The notes beneath the pieces are model-generated. The model worked only from the letters and a program-made list of their open reading frames with translations. It was not told the origin of the DNA and ran no database searches. Positions 36,727 through 47,280 of a stretch of 64,000 nt of DNA are shown here, one piece after another (within the stretch, counting starts at the first letter, position 1; each line of letters begins with the position of its first letter). This DNA is from Ensifer adhaerens (lineage in GTDB: Bacteria; Pseudomonadota; Alphaproteobacteria; Rhizobiales; Rhizobiaceae), in assembly GCF_013283195.1 (NCBI RefSeq), contig NZ_JABEKT010000002.1, positions 992,001 through 1,056,000 on the forward strand, written 5' to 3'. The position numbers and the translations under genes were made by a program.

Positions 36727-37193
36727 CAGTCGTCTCCGCGAACCATGGTGAAAAAGTCGACGCGCGTGGCAGCGGTTTCCTCAGCCGTGCGGCGGTCCTC
36801 CGTGTCAATGCGCGAAGCGATCTGCCGATGAAGTGCCTCGACGGCTGCCCGGTTGGCATCGCGCTGGAAAAGGGCATCGAAGATTGCGGCAAGGCGGGCC
36901 CGCTGCTTGTCAGTACCGAGCAGTTGCCCATGGCCGATCTCGCCGGTCGATAGCCGGACCGTGGCGCGGGAGACGGTCGCTTCGCCGAGATTGAAGGCAT
37001 CGCCGCCGCCGCCGATGCGGCCGCGCACCATGACGAGACCGGTCTCCGGCCCGCGAACGGGCGAAACATCTGGCTTGTCGGCAAGTGCCTCCCAGGCTGC
37101 GTTGAGTTCTTCAAAAGACGCGCGGGCGAGCAGCCGCATGCATTCCTTGCGTGCCATGTCCGGCGGACTTTCCTGTTTCAGCTTCGCATCCAT
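36726..37193 (-). CDS. phnG: C-P lyase core subunit PhnG
   Basis: A 155-aa core subunit, first gene of phnGHIJKL. The Arg-Lys-Glu-Cys-Met-Arg-Leu-Leu-Ala-Arg-Ala segment near the start and Val-Arg-Gly-Arg-Ile-Gly-Gly-Gly-Gly-Asp-Ala-Phe-Asn-Leu-Gly-Glu-Ala-Thr-Val in the middle are typical. ATG 37193 is chosen because GAGGTG lies six bases upstream; the frame opens at a GTG (37202) that is part of that site. Transcription is probably driven by the Pho box at 37262-37279 and blocked by PhnF at 37209-37226. Confidence 0.94.
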   Translation of the reverse strand: MDAKLKQESPPDMARKECMRLLARASFEELNAAWEALADKPDVSPVRGPETGLVMVRGRIGGGGDAFNLGEATVSRATVRLSTGEIGHGQLLGTDKQRARLAAIFDALFQRDANRAAVEALHRQIASRIDTEDRRTAEETAATRVDFFTMVRGDD

Positions 37194-37208
37194 CACTTTC
37201 ACCTCAAA

Positions 37209-37226
37209 TGTCTATTGATCTAGACA
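37209..37226. promoter_or_regulatory. Predicted PhnF operator
   Basis: TGTCTA-N6-TAGACA, a perfect inverted repeat with a 6-base spacer, lies between phnF and phnG, just downstream of the predicted phnG -10 box and 16 bases before the phnG start. The GTCTAGAC-type core is like known targets of PhnF/HutC-family repressors. Confidence 0.7.
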
Positions 37227-37261
37227 AGTGTACATCTTATACCTTTCCTTAACGGCGGGAA

Positions 37262-37279
37262 ATGACAGGCTTGTGACAT
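37262..37279 (-). promoter_or_regulatory. Predicted Pho box for phnGHIJKL
   Basis: On the minus strand, ATGTCAC-AAGC-CTGTCAT: two 7-mers spaced by 4 bases, matching the PhoB consensus (CTGTCAT repeats) with few mismatches. A TATAAG -10 element (minus strand, 37241-37236) lies about 20 bases downstream, placing the phnG start of transcription near 37229. The box overlaps the phnF start codon, so PhoB binding could also hinder phnF. Confidence 0.65.
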
Positions 37280-38015
37280 GGCAATTCGAAAAGTGGTTGA
37301 ACGGCAGACAGGTGTCGCGCTCTGGCGCCAGATCGCCGACCGGATCCGGCTGGCGATCAGCAACGGCGATTACGATGCCGCCGGCATGGTGCCGCCCGAA
37401 ACGGTTCTCGCCGGCGAGTTCGGTGTCAACCGGCATACGGTCAGGAGCGCGCTGGCGGCTCTTGCCGAGGAGGGGCTGGTGCGGGCCGTGCAGGGGCGCG
37501 GCACGATGATCGAACGCAAGGAGCGCGTGAGCTATCCGATCTCCCGCCGCACCCGCTTCTCGCAAGGGCTCGGACGGCAGGTGAAGGAGATCGGCACCCG
37601 GTTGCTCGGGCATGCAGAACTGAGAGCTTCAGGCGAGATCGCCACGTCGCTGGGCATAGCACCCGGCGACCCGGTGATCGAGCTGCGCACCGTCAGCAGC
37701 GGTGACGGCAGGCCGCTCTCGGTGTCCGCAAGCTATTATCCGGCCGCGCGTTTTCCGCGCATGGCGGAGGCGTTCGAGCAATTGCATTCCGTGACCAAGG
37801 CCTTTGCCGCCCACGGCCTTGACGACTACGTGCGCGTATCGACCGAAATTGTCGCGCGGCACGCCGACGGCGACGAGCTTTCCAAACTGAAACTGTCGGC
37901 CGGTGCGATCGTGCTGGAAACGCACTCGATCAACGCGGATCTCGATGGCAAGCCGGTCGAATATTCCCGCAGCTGTTTCGCTGCGGACAGGATGAAGCTG
38001 AAGATCGAGACGTGA
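37278..38015 (+). CDS. phnF: PhnF, GntR/HutC-family repressor of phosphonate genes
   Basis: A 245-aa regulator: GntR winged HTH (residues ~10-80; Leu-Ala-Gly-Glu-Phe-Gly-Val-Asn-Arg-His-Thr-Val-Arg-Ser-Ala) and a UTRA effector domain (~95-240, with Ala-Ser-Tyr-Tyr-Pro and Val-Glu-Tyr-Ser-Arg-Ser). Divergent from phnG, with a palindrome in between. In mycobacteria PhnF represses phosphate/phosphonate genes; here a role as repressor of phnGHIJKL is inferred. Confidence 0.92.
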   Translation: MAIRKVVERQTGVALWRQIADRIRLAISNGDYDAAGMVPPETVLAGEFGVNRHTVRSALAALAEEGLVRAVQGRGTMIERKERVSYPISRRTRFSQGLGRQVKEIGTRLLGHAELRASGEIATSLGIAPGDPVIELRTVSSGDGRPLSVSASYYPAARFPRMAEAFEQLHSVTKAFAAHGLDDYVRVSTEIVARHADGDELSKLKLSAGAIVLETHSINADLDGKPVEYSRSCFAADRMKLKIET

Positions 38016-38119
38016 TCATTCGGGTTGTTGATTTCTCTTGCTGCCCTCTTGGGTTGCGATTATTCTTCGAATCGACCAAAAAGAGAATGTTCCGGGCAGT
38101 TTTCTGAAGAGGCGCTTCG

Positions 38120-38569
38120 TTGATCGGACGTGTCGGCGCAATGGCGCTATTGGGTGCTTTCTTGCTGCCGGCCTTGCCCTCCCGGGCGGAGGACGGTCGC
38201 CTTCCGGGACTGTGGCGTGCAGCCGGTTCTACTCTCATCCGCTGCCACGGTTGCCTCAGCGTCGTCAGACACGGCACTGTCCTAACTGTTGTGAGCGAAG
38301 CCGGCTGGTCGGCCGTCGTGAACGCTGACAATTATGGCTTCACCTCCTATGCCAGCGGCACCGGATGGTGGCGTACCGACATCGATGCCGGGCGCGATGC
38401 GCCGTTCGCGGTGCATCTCGCCCTTAAAGGTAGCCAGTTGTCCGTCGTGTTCGCGTCAGGGAGCGACCGCGATCCGGCATCATATGTGAAGATCAGCTAC
38501 GACCGGCGGCCCCGCGGCGATGACGAGGGGCTGGGCGAAGTTCGCAAGATCAACATCAGTGACGAATGA
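38120..38569 (+). CDS. Secreted hypothetical protein, 149 aa
   Basis: The TTG start at 38120, preceded by GAAGAGGCG, gives a normal signal peptide (Arg at position 4, a hydrophobic core Ala-Leu-Leu-Gly-Ala-Phe-Leu-Leu, cleavage after Ser-Arg-Ala at residue ~23). ATG 38141 would lack the positive charge. The mature part is 126 residues with two cysteines close together (Arg-Cys-His-Gly-Cys) that could form a disulfide or bind metal. I do not recognise the family. It stands alone between phnF and the SBP56 gene. Confidence 0.6.
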   Translation: MIGRVGAMALLGAFLLPALPSRAEDGRLPGLWRAAGSTLIRCHGCLSVVRHGTVLTVVSEAGWSAVVNADNYGFTSYASGTGWWRTDIDAGRDAPFAVHLALKGSQLSVVFASGSDRDPASYVKISYDRRPRGDDEGLGEVRKINISDE

Positions 38570-38862
38570 TAACGGCATGCCCGCGGTGGAGCGTTAGAGG
38601 CGGGCGAGGGGCTTCTCGGTACCCGTAGTTCCCTCAACGGCAAACAGACAGCCAGAGCTAAAGCGGTGGCTGTTCGAGAACTAAGATTGAGCCGCACGCA
38701 CGGCGGCAGGCCCAAGGCTATGACCAAGTGAACTCCTAGCTGGAAGGTGCATGCTCCCTTTGAGGAAGTAAGGCAAGACGCCGCATTTCCGACGCGTTTT
38801 TGCCGCATCACCAAGCCTTGCATCAGGATCCGCGCATTGGGAATTCTCCAGGGAGAATGGAA

Positions 38863-40257
38863 ATGGCGACGTGGCGACCCGATCCTTCCTTTTATCCATC
38901 ACCACGCATGGCGGCCAAGGCTCCGAAGGAAACCTTAGCCTATGTCGCAGCGTTCGATCCGGAGCGAGCAAGGCCGGATGCGATCGCCGTGGTCGATGTC
39001 GATCCGACGTCGCCGCACTATTCGCAGATCGTCGGGCAGGTCGACATGCCGAATGTCGGCGATGAGCTGCACCATTTCGGCTGGAATGCCTGCTCTTCCT
39101 GCCTATGTCCGAACGCGCCACACCCGCATGTCGAGCGTCGCTATCTGATCGTGCCCGGCTTGAGGTCCTCCCGGCTTCACATCATCGACACCAAGCCGGA
39201 TCCCCGCAATCCGAAGATCGTGCGTGTGATCGAGCCCGAGGAAATTGCCGAAAAGGCGAACTACTCGCGGCTGCACACCACGCATTGCGGTCCCGAGGGC
39301 ATCTACGTCAACGCACTCGCGGACCGTAACGGCAACGCGCCCGGCGGCATCTTCCTTCTGGATCACCAGAGTTTCGACGTGCTCGGTCAATGGGAAATGG
39401 ACCGTGGGCCGCAAAAGCTTGCCTATGATTTCTGGTGGCATCTCGGCCATGACACCATGGTCACCAGCGAATGGGGCACTCCGGATACCTTCGAAAACGG
39501 GCTGGTTCCCGAGGTTCTGCTCGGTTCGAAATACGGTCGCAGGCTGCATTTCTGGGATCTGCACAAGCGCAAGCACCTGCAGGAGATGGATTTCGGGGAG
39601 GAGCACCAGCTCGTCTTCGAGCTGCGGCCAGCCCACGATCCGACCAAGGCCTACGGCTTCGTTGGCTGCGTCATCAGCCTCAAGGACCTCTCCGCATCGA
39701 TCTGGACCTGGTATCGCGATGGCGACCGATGGGCGGTAAAGAAGGTGATCGAGATTCCGGCGGAGCCCGCCGATCCGAATCTGCTGCCACCCGTGCTCAA
39801 GGGCTTCAGCGCGGTTGCGCCGCTCGTTACGGACATCGACCTGTCGATGGACGATCGCTTTCTCTACGTCTCCTGCTGGGGCACGGGTGACATGATCCAG
39901 TATGACGTTTCCGATCCCTTCAACCCGAAGGAGACGGGGAGGGTGCGGATCGGTGGCATTGTTTCGCGCGCGACCCATCCGAAGGCCAAAAACGGAGCGT
40001 TGAACGGCGGTCCGCAAATGGTCGAGATCAGCCGGGACGGCAAGCGGGTCTACTTCACCAACTCGCTCTACGGGGCAATCGATCCGCAGTTCTATCCCGA
40101 GGGCATCGATGGCTGGATGGTCAAGCTGGATGTCGCTGACGGTGGCGGGATAAGGTTCGACGAAAAGTTTTTCGTCGACTGGCCGAAAGGTCATCGCCCG
40201 CATCAGGTTCGCCTCGAAGGCGGCGACTGCTCGTCCGATTCCTACTGTTATCCTTAA
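38863..40257 (+). CDS. SBP56-family protein, methanethiol oxidase-like
   Basis: A 464-aa member of the selenium-binding protein 56 family. Conserved elements are Phe-Gly-Trp-Asn-Ala-Cys-Ser-Ser-Cys (the reactive cysteines, residues ~76-84), Leu-His-Thr-Thr-His-Cys-Gly-Pro, Trp-His-Leu-Gly-His-Asp-Thr-Met-Val-Thr-Ser-Glu-Trp-Gly and a C-terminal His-Arg-Pro-His-Gln-Val-Arg. Bacterial members oxidise methanethiol and use a copper site with histidines. This one lacks a signal peptide, unlike periplasmic MtoX. Start ATG 38863 is set by GGGAGA; other ATGs upstream are too close to it. A small membrane protein follows by 33 bases. Confidence 0.85.
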   Translation: MATWRPDPSFYPSPRMAAKAPKETLAYVAAFDPERARPDAIAVVDVDPTSPHYSQIVGQVDMPNVGDELHHFGWNACSSCLCPNAPHPHVERRYLIVPGLRSSRLHIIDTKPDPRNPKIVRVIEPEEIAEKANYSRLHTTHCGPEGIYVNALADRNGNAPGGIFLLDHQSFDVLGQWEMDRGPQKLAYDFWWHLGHDTMVTSEWGTPDTFENGLVPEVLLGSKYGRRLHFWDLHKRKHLQEMDFGEEHQLVFELRPAHDPTKAYGFVGCVISLKDLSASIWTWYRDGDRWAVKKVIEIPAEPADPNLLPPVLKGFSAVAPLVTDIDLSMDDRFLYVSCWGTGDMIQYDVSDPFNPKETGRVRIGGIVSRATHPKAKNGALNGGPQMVEISRDGKRVYFTNSLYGAIDPQFYPEGIDGWMVKLDVADGGGIRFDEKFFVDWPKGHRPHQVRLEGGDCSSDSYCYP

Positions 40258-40290
40258 GGAGGGTGCGGCCGTGCAGCCCTACCTGGGCGA

Positions 40291-40917
40291 ATGACGACCC
40301 TCTGGCCCTGGCTTTCCCTCGCAGGCCTGGGTGCTTTTCATGGCCTCAATCCGGCAATGGGCTGGCTCTTTGCCGTCGCGCTCGGGCTTCACCGTCAAAG
40401 TCGGCGGACCGTCTGGCTGTCCCTCATTCCCATCGCGATCGGCCATGCCCTTTCCATCGCGACGGTCCTTCTCGTCTTCGCCGCATTCGGCACGGCGCTC
40501 GATCCGAACCGTTTCCGAATTGCCGCGGCCGTCCTCATCCTTTGCGTTGCCGGCTACAGCGCAGTTAATGGACATCGCCACCGCGTCCGGGTCGGAATGC
40601 AAACCGGTATGGCCGGCCTCGCGGTCTGGTCGTTCCTCATGGCGACGAGCCATGGCGCGGGCCTGATGCTGGTGCCGGCGGTCCTTAGCCTCTGCCTCGC
40701 GGACCGTGGTAACGAACTCGCGATCGCCAGTTCGTTACCGATCTCGCTTGCCGCCCTGGCGGTTCATAGCGGCGTCATGCTCGCGGTCATTGCCGCGGTG
40801 GCGTTCGCCGTCTTCGAATGGCTTGGCCTCTCGGCCCTCCGCTCCGCCTGGATCAACTTCGATCGCCTCTGGACCCTTGCGCTTGGCGCAACCGGTGTCG
40901 CGCTTCTCGTCCAATAA
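40291..40917 (+). CDS. Membrane protein paired with SBP56
   Basis: A 208-aa integral membrane protein with about six hydrophobic segments. The N-terminal Gly-Ala-Phe-His-Gly-Leu-Asn-Pro-Ala-Met-Gly-Trp and a later His-Gly-Ala-Gly-Leu-Met suggest a metal- or thiol-handling site near the membrane; His-Gly-x-Asn motifs occur in nickel/cobalt and UreH-like transporters. It follows the SBP56 gene by 33 bases and is likely cotranscribed. Function inferred only from context. Confidence 0.75.
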   Translation: MTTLWPWLSLAGLGAFHGLNPAMGWLFAVALGLHRQSRRTVWLSLIPIAIGHALSIATVLLVFAAFGTALDPNRFRIAAAVLILCVAGYSAVNGHRHRVRVGMQTGMAGLAVWSFLMATSHGAGLMLVPAVLSLCLADRGNELAIASSLPISLAALAVHSGVMLAVIAAVAFAVFEWLGLSALRSAWINFDRLWTLALGATGVALLVQ

Positions 40918-40953
40918 GCGGCTGACCTCGCCCTTCGCCTGGAGCGGACGAAA

Positions 40954-43092
<2,139 letters not shown>

Positions 43093-43146
43093 CGACGTGC
43101 TCCGCACTCTGCTTGTCTCAGCCAGCCCCTCATGCCCCTGCCGGGA

Positions 43147-43228
43147 CCTTCTCCCCGTGGGACGGGGCGAAGGAGTATACTGGCACTCTCGGCGCTCAAC
43201 TTCCCTCTCCCCGCGTGCGGGGAGAGGG
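43147..43228. repeat. Two REP-like palindromes between pccA and bhbA
   Basis: First: CCTTCTCCCCG (43147-43157) with CGGGGCGAAGG (43163-43173), one mismatch. Second: CCCTCTCCCCGC (43203-43214) with GCGGGGAGAGGG (43217-43228), perfect, 2-base loop. Their shared TCTCCCCG core marks one element family, typical of intergenic rhizobial repeats. They may stabilise or separate the two transcripts. Confidence 0.7.
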
Positions 43229-43270
43229 GTAGGGTGAGGGGCGAAGCCTGGATGGCTTGCCCGGCAGCTC

Positions 43271-45274
43271 CTATTCGAATTCCATGATCAGTTCGTCGAC
43301 CGCAAGGCTGGCGCCGGCTGCGACCGCGACACGCTTGACGGTCGCGCGCTTTTCGGCGCGCAGGATGTTTTCCATCTTCATCGCCTCGACGATCGCCAGC
43401 GACTGGCCGGCCTCAACGGTGTCGCCTGCCTTGACCGAGACCGAGGTGATGACGCCGGGCATAGGGCAGAGCAGCATCCTCGATGTGTCCGGCGGCAGCT
43501 TCTTCGGCATCAGCTTGGCCAGTTCGGCGACGCGCGGGCTTCTGACCCGGGCGACCACGTCGATGCCGCGCCAGCGCAGCCGGATCGCGGTGCCCGTCAG
43601 TTCCACCTTCACGCTCATCGGCTGATTGTCGATGTTGAAGGTGGCAAGCGTGCGGCCCGGCGCCCAGTCACCGGCGATCGAGGCGGATGTGCCGTCCTTG
43701 AAGCGGACATAGGCGCCGTCGGCCGAGGCACCCGATGTCAGCGGAAAGGTCATGTCGGCGAGCGTGACGACCCAATCGTTGCCAACAATGCGGCGGTGGT
43801 TGCCGATGGTGCCGGAAATCTGGCTGGCACGTTCCTGCAGGACCTGGTTGATCGACACGGCGATGGCCGCCAGCTTGCGCGCGGAGGTCTCGTCAGGCGT
43901 CACGCCATGAAAGCCGTCGGCGAATTCTTCGGCGATGTAGGCGGTCGTCAGACGGCCTTCGCGAAAGCGCTGCTGCTGCATCACGGCCGAAAGGAAGGGC
44001 AGGTTGTGGCCAATGCCTTCGACCTCGAACTGGTCGAGCGCGTCTGCCATGGCTTCAACCGCCGTCAGGCGGTCCGGCCCCCAGGTGCAGAGCTTGGCGA
44101 TCATCGGGTCGTAATACATTGAGATCTCGCCGCCTTCGAAGACCCCCGTGTCGTTGCGCGTCACCGTGCCGTCGTCATCCGTGCCCTCGGCCGGTGGGCG
44201 ATAGCGCGTCAGGCGGCCGATCGAGGGCAGGAAGTTGCGATAAGGATCCTCTGCGTAGAGTCGGCTCTCGATCGCCCAGCCATTGAGCTTCACGTCCGCC
44301 TGGCCGAAGCTAAGTTTTTCGCCTGCGGCGACGCGGATCATCTGCTCGACCAGATCGAGGCCGGTGATCAGTTCGGTGACCGGATGCTCGACCTGCAGGC
44401 GGGTGTTCATCTCGAGGAAATAGAAGTTGCGGTTGCCGTCGACGATGAATTCGACCGTGCCGGCCGAGTGATAGCCGACGGCCTTCGACAGCGCCACGGC
44501 CTGTTCGCCCATGGCCTTGCGGGTGGCTGCGTCGAGGAACGGCGAGGGGGCCTCCTCGATGACCTTCTGGTTACGGCGCTGGATCGAGCATTCGCGCTCG
44601 CCGAGATAGAGCGTGTTGCCGTGCTTGTCGCCAAGCACCTGGATTTCGATATGGCGCGGCTCGGTCACGAATTTTTCGATGAAGATGCGGTCGTCGCCGA
44701 AGGAGTTCTTTGCCTCGTTCTTCGAGGACTGGAAGCCCTCGCGCGCTTCCTGATCGTTCCAGGCAATGCGCATGCCCTTACCGCCGCCGCCGGCCGACGC
44801 CTTGATCATCACGGGATAGCCGATCGATCCGGAGATCTTGACGGCTTCGTCGGCATCGGCGATCAGGCCCATGTGGCCGGGAACGGTGGAGACGCCCGCT
44901 TCGGCTGCAAGCTTCTTCGAGGTGATCTTGTCGCCCATTGCCTGGATGGCGCCGACCGGCGGGCCGATGAAGGCGACGCCTTCCTTCTCCAGCGCTTCGG
45001 CGAAAGCGGCATTTTCCGACAGGAATCCATAGCCGGGATGGACGGCATCGGCACCGGTCTTGCGGATCGCCTCGATGATCCTGTCGATGACGATATAGGA
45101 CTGTGCCGAAGGCGAGGGGCCGATATGGACGGCTTCGTCGGCCATGCGCACATGCATGGCGTCGCGGTCGGCGTCGGAGTAGACGGCGACGGTGGCGATG
45201 CCGAGTTTCTTCGCGGTCTTGATGACGCGGCAGGCGATTTCGCCACGGTTGGCGATGAGGATCTTCTTGAACAT
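43271..45274 (-). CDS. pccA: Propionyl-CoA carboxylase alpha subunit (biotin carboxylase + BCCP)
   Basis: A 667-aa subunit. The biotin carboxylase domain spans residues ~1-445 ([12 protein letters not shown] at the N-terminus; ATP-grasp Gly-Gly-Gly-Gly-Lys-Gly-Met-Arg). A middle domain follows, and the C-terminal biotinyl domain carries Glu-Ala-Met-Lys-Met-Glu. Start ATG 45274 ([11 protein letters not shown]) is chosen over 45289, as homologues begin at this residue. With PccB it makes (S)-methylmalonyl-CoA from propionyl-CoA. Confidence 0.96.
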   Translation of the reverse strand: MFKKILIANRGEIACRVIKTAKKLGIATVAVYSDADRDAMHVRMADEAVHIGPSPSAQSYIVIDRIIEAIRKTGADAVHPGYGFLSENAAFAEALEKEGVAFIGPPVGAIQAMGDKITSKKLAAEAGVSTVPGHMGLIADADEAVKISGSIGYPVMIKASAGGGGKGMRIAWNDQEAREGFQSSKNEAKNSFGDDRIFIEKFVTEPRHIEIQVLGDKHGNTLYLGERECSIQRRNQKVIEEAPSPFLDAATRKAMGEQAVALSKAVGYHSAGTVEFIVDGNRNFYFLEMNTRLQVEHPVTELITGLDLVEQMIRVAAGEKLSFGQADVKLNGWAIESRLYAEDPYRNFLPSIGRLTRYRPPAEGTDDDGTVTRNDTGVFEGGEISMYYDPMIAKLCTWGPDRLTAVEAMADALDQFEVEGIGHNLPFLSAVMQQQRFREGRLTTAYIAEEFADGFHGVTPDETSARKLAAIAVSINQVLQERASQISGTIGNHRRIVGNDWVVTLADMTFPLTSGASADGAYVRFKDGTSASIAGDWAPGRTLATFNIDNQPMSVKVELTGTAIRLRWRGIDVVARVRSPRVAELAKLMPKKLPPDTSRMLLCPMPGVITSVSVKAGDTVEAGQSLAIVEAMKMENILRAEKRATVKRVAVAAGASLAVDELIMEFE

Positions 45275-45304
45275 GCGTCTCTCTTTCAAATCCTGGATGT
45301 CGCG

Positions 45305-45610
45305 TCAGCGTTTGAATTTGCGCCGATAGGGCAGGAGCGCGATGGACGATGCCGCAACAGCGCCGCCGAAGAGCAGCGCGAAGGGCACGACGACCATGGC
45401 CGTGGCGAGAATGGGGCTGCTGGAGCGGGCGATATGGGTGCCGACCGCGCCGATGTTGAGCCAGATCAGCACGCCGGCGACGGTCGCCCCGGTTACCATG
45501 CCATAGAGCGCGTTGAACGCCATGTACCGCAGCATCTCGCGATGGTCGCGGCGGGCCTCTTCCGGCGTCATGATGCGTTCGCGTTCCGGCTCCATGGTTG
45601 CCTCCATCAT
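45305..45610 (-). CDS. Small membrane protein between pccB and pccA
   Basis: A 101-aa protein with two hydrophobic segments (residues ~32-55 and ~65-92) flanked by a charged N-terminus (Glu-Pro-Glu-Arg-Glu-Arg) and basic C-terminus (Tyr-Arg-Arg-Lys-Phe-Lys-Arg). Its start overlaps the pccB stop by 4 bases (ATGA), so it is translated with the carboxylase subunits. A role in anchoring or in transport of propionate is possible but not supported by a known domain. Confidence 0.65.
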   Translation of the reverse strand: MMEATMEPERERIMTPEEARRDHREMLRYMAFNALYGMVTGATVAGVLIWLNIGAVGTHIARSSSPILATAMVVVPFALLFGGAVAASSIALLPYRRKFKR

Positions 45611-47139
45611 AGGGGGATCGTGTCGTGCTTGCGCCAGCGCAGATCGACCTGCTTGTTGCGCAGCGACGCAAAGGCGCGGGCGATGCGGCGGCGCGAGGAG
45701 TGCGGCATGATCACCTCATCGATGAAGCCGCGCTCGGCGGCCACGAACGGGTTGGCAAAACGCTCCTCGTACTCCCTGGTGCGCGCCGCGATCTTCTCGG
45801 GGTCGCCCAGTTCCGAGCGATAGAGGATCTCGGTCGCGCCCTTTGCGCCCATGACGGCGATTTCGGCGGTCGGCCAGGCATAGTTGACGTCCGCACCGAT
45901 ATGCTTGGAGGCCATGACGTCATAGGCGCCGCCATAGGCTTTTCGCGTGATCAGCGTCACCATCGGCACGGTCGCCTGGCTATAGGCAAACAACAGCTTG
46001 GCGCCATGCTTGATGACGCCGCCATATTCCTGGGCGGTGCCGGGCAGGAAGCCGGGAACGTCGACAAGCGTCAGGATCGGGATCGAGAAGGCATCGCAGA
46101 AACGCACGAAGCGGGCGGCCTTGCGCGAACTGTCAATATCGAGGCAGCCGGCCAGCACCATCGGCTGGTTGGCGACGACGCCGACGGTCTGGCCCTCCAT
46201 GCGGATGAAACCGGTGATGATGTTGCGGGCGAAACTCTGCTGCAGCTCGAAGAAGTCGCCTTCGTCGGCAAGCGCGAGGATCAGTTCCTTCATGTCGTAG
46301 GGTTTTGCCGCGCTGTCGGGAATGAGGCTGTCCAGCCGCCGTTCCAACCGCGACGGATCGTCGTGAAATGGCCGCACCGGAGGCTTTTCGCGGTTGTTGA
46401 GCGGCAGGAAATCGAAGAGCAAGCGCACGTGCTCCAGTGTCTCGATGTCGTTTTCATAGGCAGCGTCGGCGACGGAGGACTTTTTCGTGTGCGTGCTCGC
46501 TCCGCCGAGCTCTTCGGCGGTGACGATCTCGTTGGTGACGGTCTTCACCACATCGGGACCGGTGACGAACATGTAGGAGCTGTCGCGCACCATGAAGATG
46601 AAGTCGGTCATAGCCGGCGAATAGACCGCACCACCGGCACAAGGTCCCATGATCACCGAGATCTGGGGAATGACGCCCGATGCCTCGGCATTGCGGCGGA
46701 AGACTTCGGCGTAGCCGGCAAGCGAGGCCACGCCTTCCTGGATGCGGGCGCCGCCACTGTCGTTGAGGCCGATGACGGGCGCGCCGTTCCTGACCGCCAT
46801 GTCCATGATCTTGCAGATTTTCTGCGCGTGCGTTTCAGACAATGAGCCGCCGAGCACGGTGAAGTCCTGGGAGAACACATAGACCTGCCGTCCGTTGATC
46901 GTGCCCCAGCCGGTGACGACGCCGTCGCCGGCGACTTTCTGGCTGTCCATGCCGAAGTCAACGCAGCGATGCGTGACGTACATGTCGTATTCTTCGAAGG
47001 AATCGTCGTCGAGCAGAACCTCGATGCGCTCGCGCGCCGTCAGCTTGCCCTTGCCGTGCTGGGCGTCGATGCGGCGCTGGCCGCCGCCGGCCCTTGCCTC
47101 CGCCCGGCGAGCTTCGACCTGTTCGAGTATGGCGCGCAT
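45607..47139 (-). CDS. pccB: Propionyl-CoA carboxylase beta subunit (carboxyltransferase)
   Basis: A 510-aa acyl-CoA carboxyltransferase of the crotonase fold, in two homologous halves. Motifs: [10 protein letters not shown] near the start, Gly-Gly-Ser-Leu-Ser-Glu-Thr-His, the oxyanion Gly-Gly-Ala-Arg-Ile-Gln-Glu-Gly, and [10 protein letters not shown]. The specificity-associated Asp lies in Leu-Val-Asp-Val-Pro-Gly-Phe-Leu. GGGAGGG precedes ATG 47139. First gene of pccB-membrane protein-pccA, divergent from scfR. Confidence 0.96.
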   Translation of the reverse strand: MRAILEQVEARRAEARAGGGQRRIDAQHGKGKLTARERIEVLLDDDSFEEYDMYVTHRCVDFGMDSQKVAGDGVVTGWGTINGRQVYVFSQDFTVLGGSLSETHAQKICKIMDMAVRNGAPVIGLNDSGGARIQEGVASLAGYAEVFRRNAEASGVIPQISVIMGPCAGGAVYSPAMTDFIFMVRDSSYMFVTGPDVVKTVTNEIVTAEELGGASTHTKKSSVADAAYENDIETLEHVRLLFDFLPLNNREKPPVRPFHDDPSRLERRLDSLIPDSAAKPYDMKELILALADEGDFFELQQSFARNIITGFIRMEGQTVGVVANQPMVLAGCLDIDSSRKAARFVRFCDAFSIPILTLVDVPGFLPGTAQEYGGVIKHGAKLLFAYSQATVPMVTLITRKAYGGAYDVMASKHIGADVNYAWPTAEIAVMGAKGATEILYRSELGDPEKIAARTREYEERFANPFVAAERGFIDEVIMPHSSRRRIARAFASLRNKQVDLRWRKHDTIPL

Positions 47140-47228
47140 AAATCCCTCCCGGTTTTTCCGTGATTGTGCAGAGGCGTTTGTCGCTTCGCAATAGCGTCGA
47201 ATGCCGGATGGTAAAACGGCCGTTCATG

Positions 47229-47279
47229 TGCAAATGTGAAATAGAGAATATTGCGAAATGTAAATTGCAAAGTTGCGAA
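47229..47279. promoter_or_regulatory. TTGCAA-type repeats, predicted ScfR/PccR operators
   Basis: Between divergent pccB and the regulator there are TGCAAA (47229-47234), TTGCGAAA (47251-47258), TTGCAAA (47265-47271) and TTGCGAA (47273-47279), ending one base before the regulator start codon. The Rhodobacter PccR (ScfR) target, recalled from the literature, is built on TTTGCAA/TTGCAAA half-sites, which these resemble. Confidence 0.6.
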
Positions 47280-47280
47280 C

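Noticed and set aside
43147-43228. Possible CRISPR or tandem repeat
   Set aside because: Only two palindromic elements of different spacing, REP-like rather than repeat-spacer.
44384-46845. Long plus-strand frames opposite pccA and pccB
   Set aside because: Shadows of well-supported genes on the minus strand; no motifs.
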